Origin: Buxus sempervirens | Taxonomy: Eukaryota > Streptophyta > Magnoliopsida > Buxales > Buxaceae | Assembly: GCA_947561395.2 (NCBI GenBank) | Contig: OX387184.1 | Location: 58,773,197-58,837,196, forward strand | Length of the DNA: 64,000 bases | Direction of reading: 5' to 3' | Shown here: piece by piece, positions 57,105-64,000 of the stretch | Layout of the letters: the number at the start of each line of letters is the position of its first letter | Numbering within the stretch: the first letter of the stretch is position 1 | Notes under the pieces: generated by a model | Told to the model about the DNA's origin: nothing | Databases searched by the model: none | The model's input: only the letters and a program-made list of their open reading frames with translations | Made by a program: the position numbers and the translations under genes

Positions 57105-57437
57105 GAATTGACAGTAAGGAGTTCAAATATCTTGGATCGGGATACAAAAAAAGATGGAGAAATTTTTAAAGAAGCAGTATATAGGATTGGAGCTTATCAG
57201 CTTAAGTGGAAGAGTACTTCAAAGGTATTGTGTGATAACACATGTTTCGCTTAAATTAAAAAATGATTTTTTTTAAGACAACAACCAAAACAACTATGTT
57301 GAATGGTGGGTGGCAAAGAGTCAATGTGTTTGGAAAATGAGTATTACCAAAATTAGGATGTTAAGATGAACTTGTATCAAAGTAAAAAAAAGACAAAGCA
57401 AGAAACAATTTGAAAGTGGTTAGGGCCGCATATTATG
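57105..57437 (+). mobile_element. RTE-type LINE fragment, left of a hAT insertion
   Basis: Translation near 57118-57230 reads EFKYLG with frameshifts, KDGEIFKEAVYRIGAYQLKW and KSTSKVLCDN, the conserved segment downstream of RTE reverse transcriptase. It resumes at 59185. Confidence 0.75.
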
Positions 57438-59184
57438 TAGAGGTGTAAGTTTGGCCCGGACCGCCCGAAGCTTGCCCAACCCAGCCCGAATAATAGTCCG
57501 ATTTAAGAAATAAGTTTGGGTTTGGGTTTGAGCCGGGCTCAATCATGAGCCCGAAGTTGAGTTCGGGTTGGGCTCGGGCTCACAAGGTACAACCCGAAAA
57601 AACCCGAATAACCCGAAATATATATACCACTAAAACCCCCTCCTGCAAACCTCCATACGATTGTCTCCTGCAAACCTAAAAGTTTCTCGTCTTCTCCCAT
57701 GTCTCTACCACGGAAGTTGGAATTGCTCACCCCTCTCACTAACTCACTGCCCCTCTCTTCTATTATCAATACTTCACATCTCAAAGACAACTTAGCTAGA
57801 GAAACCCCCAACAAAGGAGCTTGATCGGTAGGAGCTAGCAATACAATTGCCGTCAGCGTCGCTGTCAATATAGTGGGATACAGTTCCAGCAGCAAGGGAT
57901 TTGTGATTGCTTACAAGGGATTTGCGATACAGTTCCATCACTCACAAGTCACAGGGGATTTGCGATTGCTATTTTTGTCAAATCAAGCATTTCTCTTTAA
58001 ATCGGGCATCTCATCTTTCCCCATTTGTTCACTGCTTTCAGGTACTATTTAATTCCTCTCTTTTCTAGTACTTGATCTAGATGAGATCCATTAATGTGTG
58101 CTTGGAAGGGTTTGTTTCTCTTCCTCAGCTATGCACCATATAATCTAAAACTATTTACCCCTCTTTGACTACAAAGTTAGTTCAGATATTTCAATCCCCA
58201 GTCTTTTATTGCTAGATGCAAAATTTCATTAAATTTTGATTTTTGATAAGGTAGTAGAAAATCTTGTTACTTTAGAAGTATTTTATTTTATGTTATTTTT
58301 AACATCAATATATATCCCCTAAAATCTTGATTTATTGTTCTTGTTTGGTCATATGCAAATGAGTTATGTGTTTCTTACATAATTTTATGGTTCTAATATT
58401 TGAAACGTAGATTCTAACTCAGCAAAATAAATAAATAAATAACGTAGATTCTAAAGTAATTGGAAGAGATAGGAAACATGAATATTAAGTCTATTTAAAA
58501 TTACAAAAGTTGATTGACTTTGTAAAAGGTATTATTTTTAGATTAAGGTTTGAATACTTAAACAATGTGAAAATGCAATGAAACTAATTCTGGAATTTCA
58601 AATGGGGTAGGTCCTGTATGCAACATTGCAATTTTTGTGAAACAGTGATTGAGTGGGAAATGTAGGGATGCCTTGCTAATTAAGTAATCATTTTCTATCT
58701 ATTGTTTCTTTGAGAGTAGAGGATGCCTTGTTAGGATTAATTCTGCTACTGTATTTGTTGTATTGCTGTTAATTCCATGCGTTATGATGGATGGTTGCAT
58801 CAAATTAGAAGACATGTGAAACTCATAAATATCTTAGTGAATATTTTTTTCTAAGGCTCTTTACACACATCAAAAGTTTGGTGGACTTATAGAGATCATT
58901 TTTTAACCTAATACACAAACAAATCAATGTATGGTAATAAAATTTATTATATATATCGAAATATTTTAGTTTTATATAAGTGAATGTATCATTGTATCAA
59001 GTAGAAAAAAAAGTTTGGGCTAGCCCGAACCCAACCCGAACTCAAGAAATAATTTTAGGGTTGGGTTTGGGCTCAAAGAGTTTGGGTTAGGGCTGGCCGA
59101 GGAGAGTTTGGGTTCACCAATTTTAGTTAGGGTTGAGCCCGAACTCATTGAAACTCAGCCCAGCCCGCCCTACTTACAGCTCTA
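57438..59184. mobile_element. Non-autonomous hAT element, 1747 bp, 8-bp target duplication
   Basis: Exact duplication ATATTATG (57430-57437, 59185-59192). Termini TAGAGGTGTAAGT on the left and TAGAGCTGTAAGT on the right (reverse complement) match at 12 of 13 bases. Many CCCGAA/CCCGAG subterminal repeats lie at both ends (57455-57610, 59015-59170). The 118-codon minus frame at 57539-57895 has no transposase features. It splits the RTE LINE cleanly. Confidence 0.9.
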
Positions 59185-59475
59185 ATATTATGTATTAGGG
59201 AGAAAAATGAAGGATAGTAGGTCAAGGTGGTTTGGACATGTAAGGTGAATATTTAGAGATGTATTTGTGAGAAAGCGTAAGCAGTTGCATATTGAAGGAT
59301 TTAAGAGACAAAGAGGAAGACTTGGATAGAATTAATAAAAACAAGAGTTATAAAACAGATAAATTAACTAAAGATATGATTTTTGATAGTGCAAGATGGA
59401 GAGACAAGATTCATGTCTCTCATCCCATTCTCATGGAAGTAACTTTTGATGACGACAACGAAGATGATATATACA
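59185..59475 (+). mobile_element. RTE-type LINE fragment, right of the hAT insertion
   Basis: Reads SRSRWFGHVR-like and RQRGRLG-like blocks and then RWRDKIHVSHPILM, ending in a GATGACGACAACGAAGATGAT tract, the usual RTE 3' end. It continues the 57105-57437 fragment. Confidence 0.75.
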
Positions 59476-59499
59476 CAAGTGCTTAAGTCAACCAGCAAC

Positions 59500-59696
59500 T
59501 AGAATTTGTTAGGTTTATTGATTAAACTTGTGAGGTTGGTTTTGGGTTTGTATCAATCGGTTTAGGTTTGGTTTTGGCTTCGTACTAAAAAAACCAATTC
59601 GGTTTGAGTTCGGTTTTGGGTTAAATGCATGTCGGTTTGGTTTTATTCAAACCGAATAACGAAACCGCACCGGAAACCCGAACCGTTGCCATCCTA
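59500..59696. mobile_element. hAT-like right end
   Basis: CGGTTTGG-rich sequence ends in CGAACCGTTGCCATCCTA, the inverse of the common plant hAT terminus TAGG(G)ATGGCAACGG. The left end could not be located. Confidence 0.35.
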
Positions 59697-60291
59697 AACA
59701 CAACCAGATCGACACAGGAATAATGCAGGCTAAGATCTCAGGCGACGTGAACATAGAGTGTCAAGCCTGGCGCGAGACAGGACCCACCTGTCTCCATCGA
59801 GGCATAAACCGTCGATTACTGAAACCCTATGCAGGGTTGATAAGTCGGCCTGGTTCGGCTCTCCATCAGAAATGCTATACAAGGTGTGATAGCTTCTGTT
59901 TGATTCAGAAGTTCTAAAACCCTCGCTTGACTGTGATTTCGGAAACTGCAATCTTCAGTAACCACTTTTTCCTCTTTGTGTTTACTCGAGCGAAATCGAA
60001 TACTCACGTAGTTCTATCGTTAATTTTCCATTCGAATACTGCTGTAAACAGCTCCTTCCCCGCACGAATGAAGCGTATATTCGAGACGGAAGGCTTTTAC
60101 TTGATTTGGCGTATCTCTCGTTTATGGAAAGTCTCCGATTCATCGAATGAGAAGGGAAACAGAGCTTTTGATGTTTTATGTTTCCGACATTTCGATTACC
60201 ACGTACTGGGGTTATGATTTTTATGGACTCGACGAAGGCTGCAAAGGTACAGGGACAATGAAGATCTCCAAGTGTTCGATAAGTTGTCAAA

Positions 60292-61794
60292 ATGAACTCG
60301 AGCTTACTGTTTGGCCACAGAGTTTGCCGCAACCTTCGCGGGGCATTCCGTATTTCTCTATCGATTAGCAGGCGTCGCTTGAGTGGGGATACTGGTGAAC
60401 ATGGGTTTGGAAGTAAAAAACAATCGACAGATGAACGCTGGGAGAAATCAGATCTTGATTCCTCATGGGATGGGAACCCTGCTTCGGATGAAACCCTTCT
60501 CGAGGTTTCTCCTATAGGAGCTAATGATTGTGAAGAAAACGTCGATCAGAGAAATTTCTCGGCGCGACAGAGATTCTTTGAAGAAGTCAATTTTGAAGCT
60601 GATAGGGCTTTTGAGGTTCTCCTTCAAGACGGGCCAGGTTTTGATGTTAAGTTGGCTTTAAATGAATTGAAGCTAAGAGTTTCGAGCTGCCTTGTTAGAG
60701 AAGTCCTTCTAAGGATATTGAAAACAATAAACAGTGCGAATAAAAGCCGGTGTGCGAAGTTAGGATACAAGTTTTTTGGGTGGGCAAGTCTGCATAACGA
60801 TTATAGGCACACTGCAAACACATATCACTTGCTTATGGAGATCTTTGCAGAATCTGAGGAATATAAGGCAATGTGGAGGTTAGTTGATGTTATGATAGAG
60901 AATGGATTTCCTACTACTGCTCGGACATTTAACATCCTAATATGTACCTGTGGCGAGGCTGGCTTAGCTAGGAAAGTAGTAGAGAGATTTATCAAGTCAA
61001 AGACGTTTAATTATAGGCCATTTAAACACTCTTTCAATGCCATCTTGCATGGCCTCCTTACAATGAACCAATATAAGTTAATTGAATGGGTTTATCAGCA
61101 AATGCAACTTGACGGGTATTCTCCTGATACTCTAACTTATAATGTAGTTATGCTTGCAAAATATAGGTTGGGGAAGTTGGATCAGTTCCACAGATTGCTA
61201 GAAGAAATGTATAGTAATAGATTTCCCCTGGATCTTCACACATATAATATCCTTCTACATGTGTATGGAAAAGGGGACAAACCTGGTTCAGCCCTTGAAC
61301 TTCTGAATTATATGAAACACATAGGTTGCATTCCCAGTGTTCTTCACTTCACCACATTGATAGATGGGCTTTGTCGGGCTGGAAATTTGGCTGCATGTGA
61401 GTTCTTTTTTGATGAGATGGTAAAGAATGGTTGCAGGCCCGATGTTGTATGCTATACAGTTATGATCACAGGATATATTGTGGCAGGGGAATATGACAAG
61501 GCCCAGCAAATGTTTGATGAGATGCTCATCAGGGGACAGCTACCAAATGTTTTTACATACAATTCCATGATACGTGGACTTTGCATGGCAGGGAAGTTTG
61601 ATGAGGCATGTTCCATGCTTCATGAAATGGAATCCAGAGGATGCAATCCTAATTTTGTTGTGTATAGTACATTAGTTCGTAATCTGAAAAATGCTGGAAA
61701 GCTTACAGAAGCTCATGAAATAATTAGACAGATGGTGGAAAAAGGGCATTATGTCCATCATCTTTCAAAATTCAAGGGATACAGGAGATGCTAA
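60292..61794 (+). CDS. P-class pentatricopeptide repeat protein, single exon
   Basis: A 500-residue intronless frame from ATG 60292 to TAA. PPR proteins bind organelle RNAs one base per repeat and control splicing, processing or stability. Residues 1-35 are rich in Arg, Ser and Leu with almost no acidic residues, consistent with a mitochondrial presequence. Roughly eight or nine 35-residue P-type repeats run from about 175 to 489, with typical starts such as TYNVVM (282), TYNILL (317), HFTTLIDGLCRAG (352), CYTVMITGYIVAG (387), TYNSMIRGLCMAG (422) and VYSTLVRNLKNAG (457). No E, DYW or SMR domain follows, so editing activity is not indicated. From memory it is closest to Arabidopsis At1g55630/At3g60050, whose function is not well defined. 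Earlier ATGs at 60147 and 60187 are out of frame and give only short frames. The frame shows no damage. Confidence 0.95.
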   Translation: MNSSLLFGHRVCRNLRGAFRISLSISRRRLSGDTGEHGFGSKKQSTDERWEKSDLDSSWDGNPASDETLLEVSPIGANDCEENVDQRNFSARQRFFEEVNFEADRAFEVLLQDGPGFDVKLALNELKLRVSSCLVREVLLRILKTINSANKSRCAKLGYKFFGWASLHNDYRHTANTYHLLMEIFAESEEYKAMWRLVDVMIENGFPTTARTFNILICTCGEAGLARKVVERFIKSKTFNYRPFKHSFNAILHGLLTMNQYKLIEWVYQQMQLDGYSPDTLTYNVVMLAKYRLGKLDQFHRLLEEMYSNRFPLDLHTYNILLHVYGKGDKPGSALELLNYMKHIGCIPSVLHFTTLIDGLCRAGNLAACEFFFDEMVKNGCRPDVVCYTVMITGYIVAGEYDKAQQMFDEMLIRGQLPNVFTYNSMIRGLCMAGKFDEACSMLHEMESRGCNPNFVVYSTLVRNLKNAGKLTEAHEIIRQMVEKGHYVHHLSKFKGYRRC

Positions 61795-62249
61795 AGTGTC
61801 ACATTGGGAATCCTTAAATTATTGGGAGCTTGGATTTATCCCAACTTGGGCGGTGCTTACTGCTTCAGAATTCTGTTGTTACGGAACAGTGTATGATGAT
61901 TATACCATCCTTTTGCATGTCATTCTTCTCGAAACCTGTGACTCCCATCTGAAAGGCATGACCCTTTGGAAATTTTCAAATTTTAAATTTTAGATTCTTA
62001 AAGAATGTCTTTATCAGTTGCGTAATTATAGTTGTGTGGATCTCCATTTCCCGCCATTAGTTTTTTATATCATGTAATGGTTTCTTATGATTAAACACTT
62101 AATGCTTGTATAATACAAATTGTAAAACAGCCATGCATGCATGCCATCTATATGGTCAATCACATCCTTCTCTGGTGGGTTGCATATATATTTGAATACA
62201 ACTGACACAAAAGTTATTTGGTAGGTTGATGTCTGCAACTGACAAAAAA

Positions 62250-62345
62250 GGTCTGCCTTCACTCTAAACTTCTCCACTAAATGTCTCAGTAAGAAGATCG
62301 CCTAAATGGTAGACCTTCCTAGCATAAGCAAAACTAATTATCTGA
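62250..62345 (-). mobile_element. RTE LINE scrap
   Basis: CTCAGTAAGAAGATCGCCTAA.TGGTAGACC..CCTAGCATAA parallels 41085-41150 of the larger minus-strand RTE element (the SENQF..PGRST region) with many differences. Confidence 0.5.
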
Positions 62346-62795
62346 CACGGGTTATTTTTTTAGCATTTGTTCCATCACTATTTTCAATATGTATATATAT
62401 TTTACGTTAGTAATCATTATTTGAGATCTTATAAGTTGGAAAATATAGTTGATTTTGTGACATTTAATTAGCATTGTTAGGCCTTTTGTTGCATGCATGT
62501 CTATTCAAAGAACTAATAATAAACTAACAAGAAATTAGGAACATCATTGATACTTTAACACGAATGTCGAAAAATTATAAAATTGTTTTGTGTTGATAAA
62601 GAAATCTATATTGATTTTGATGTTCCTACTGTGGCATGTGACTGTGATATGATAATAATTTGGGAATATGTGGGCATGATAGATGAAATAACCTGAATCA
62701 GTTGATGTTCAAGTAAGTTTTGCTTGCTTATTCCGGGTGTAGGAATTTTTTAGTCGTATGCAGTACAACTAAATGTCTTCACCCTGATGGTGCAG

Positions 62796-62882
62796 GTGAT
62801 GTATCCACACTGCACTTCTGTTTTCAATGGACATGCAGTGATAATACATCTATGTGGCCCCAAAATGATCAGTTCTATGGAG
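62796..62882 (+). CDS. Candidate exon A of an unrecognised gene
   Basis: Bounded by TGCAG and G|GTAAAC. It encodes DVSTLHFCFQWTCSDNTSMW then PQNDQFYG with no stop. It leaves in phase 1, which fits candidate exon B (joined codon Ala). The composition is protein-like, but I do not recognise the family and found no upstream exon. Confidence 0.35.
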
Positions 62883-63188
62883 GTAAACGCTTTATGTTTT
62901 CAATCATCTAGAATTGGTATGTGTGATATTTTCTCCATTTAAACACACCCAAGTCCAATGATGTGCAAAATATCCGTGCGCAGGATACTTCTACTGACTT
63001 GAATCATGTGAAAGTATAGATAAATTACAAATGATCTAAATTTTTCTTTTTTAAAATACTTAAGGAAACCAAATACGGTTAAAAGGTTTTGAATTGTCAA
63101 GATGGTTAATTGGACAGTAATGTTTGACTTTTACCTACTAGCAAAATTCTAATGAAAACAGTAATGAAACTCTAAATTGATTGTCCAG

Positions 63189-63390
63189 CACCACCAGGAA
63201 CTAATGAGACTTCCTTCACTGCAAACAATACTTGGAGCTGTCACTTTTGGTTCAACATTTTCGAATCCTCTCTCAGAAAAGTTTTCCAAGTGGTACGAGA
63301 GAATGTGAATGCCCAACCACTCAAAGAAAAGCTATATGATATGAAGAAGGATTTAAATTTGAATATCAAGGAACATACCACACCTTCAAA
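63189..63390 (+). CDS. Candidate exon B of an unrecognised gene
   Basis: After acceptor CCAG, an open frame reads PPGTNETSFTANNTWSCHFW and continues through ESSLRKVFQVVRENV to about 63390, where AAA|GTATGG could be a donor. It is phase-compatible with exon A. A real gene, a pseudogene or a captured fragment are all possible. Confidence 0.35.
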
Positions 63391-64000
63391 GTATGGAATT
63401 ATAGTAGACAGTTTCACCATCAACCGAAAAAAAAAACTATAAAAAAAAAAAAATAGAAGAAAGAAAAAAGAAAAGAAAAAGAAGAAGACAAATTAGAAAA
63501 AAAGAAAGAAACTATGGAATCCTTGCCTCTTTGACATGACATGCATAACCTAATCCAAATTGTATCAGAATCCCTTTATTGTTAAAACCATTAACTAAGT
63601 CCTTCTATTTAGTCTTTCTTATTGTCTGTTAGTACATTCATATGATCTTGCCTACCATGCATATACATACTCCTGTCTAAAAGGACTTCAATGTTTAACA
63701 TGAAACTGATAATTTTAAGATACGGCAACATTTTAGAAAAATAATAACTACTATATTTTCTTACCACTCAATTGCAAACGGTATGTAATAATTACATAGT
63801 TAAGTATCAATTGTACATCATATTTATTACATATTCTTTTTTATACTTGTGAAAAAAAATTCCTTGTTGCACTTTTGATTTTTTTTTATATACACATATC
63901 TTCTGTTTCTTAGTAAAAAAGTATTAAGCTCAGAGATACTCTGTTTTATGGATTGTAAATCTCTACAATTTCATGTTTTTTAAATTTTAGATCAAATTTT

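Larger units (their letters stand above)
52251..60291. other. Intergenic region between HCS1 and the PPR gene
   Basis: The two genes are divergent, 8.0 kb apart, with their promoters at the two edges. The interior is transposons: a Helitron relative (about 52400-52620), a SINE split by a solo LTR carrying a MITE (about 52665-57010), and an RTE LINE split by a hAT element (57105-59475). A hAT-like right end (TTGCCATCCTA) finishes at about 59696. The stretch 59700-60291 has no transposon signature and probably holds the PPR promoter and 5' UTR. Confidence 0.7.
61795..64000. other. Region downstream of the PPR gene
   Basis: AT-rich. It has an RTE LINE scrap (62250-62345), a candidate exon pair (62796-62882, 63189-63390) and A-rich tracts (63427-63510). 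From 63511 to the window end I see no coding or transposon signature. Confidence 0.6.

Noticed and set aside
59723..60368. Several overlapping short frames upstream of the PPR start
   Set aside because: None has a targeting, PPR or other recognisable feature. They are probably 5' UTR or promoter sequence, although short upstream ORFs affecting PPR translation cannot be excluded.
1..64000. CRISPR arrays, bacterial operons, toxin or defence systems
   Set aside because: No regularly spaced direct repeats with unique spacers and no prokaryotic gene organisation. The window is plant nuclear DNA.

Overview
This window is nuclear DNA from a flowering plant. The evidence is two split genes with GT-AG introns from 74 bp to about 11 kb, one intronless plant-type pentatricopeptide-repeat (PPR) gene, and dense nested plant transposons (L1 and RTE LINEs, solo LTRs, hAT elements, Tourist MITEs, Helitrons). 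Introns this long suggest a dicot with expanded introns, for example an early-diverging eudicot. The species is a guess and cannot be settled from this sequence.

Layout. Positions 1-28732, minus strand: an oxysterol-binding-protein-related gene (ORP) with a PH domain, coiled coil and sterol/lipid-binding domain. I reconstructed ten exons with consistent phase (about 841 codons); the last codons lie beyond position 1. Its coding sequence is under 10% of its span. Intron 3 (12920-23949) holds a nested transposon stack: an RTE LINE broken by an L1 LINE, which is itself broken by a Helitron, a Tourist-like MITE and an LTR-like segment, followed by a hAT element. Positions 28733-35894: intergenic, with an ACGT-core (G-box/ABRE-like) cluster, a Tourist MITE, a short Helitron and a TIR element. 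Positions 35895-52250, minus strand: biotin--protein ligase (HCS1-like), ten exons and 379 residues, with a transit-peptide first exon and an internal second start. Its 8.6-kb intron 6 holds RTE and L1 LINE remains, a two-exon clathrin heavy-chain fragment and a solo LTR. Positions 52251-60291: intergenic, with a SINE split by a second solo LTR that carries a hAT MITE, plus an RTE LINE split by another hAT element. Positions 60292-61794, plus strand: an intact P-class PPR protein, probably mitochondrial. From 61795 to the end: an RTE scrap and a phase-compatible pair of candidate exons of unknown identity.

The three genes are functionally unrelated (lipid transfer, biotin attachment to carboxylases, organelle RNA processing) and form no cluster or operon. 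I see no CRISPR, bacterial-type operon, defence system or new multi-gene system. The most informative content is the dated-by-nesting transposon record, the gene fragment captured in the HCS1 intron, and the gene structures themselves. All exon boundaries come from splice sites, reading phase and family similarity judged by eye, without alignment software or transcript data.
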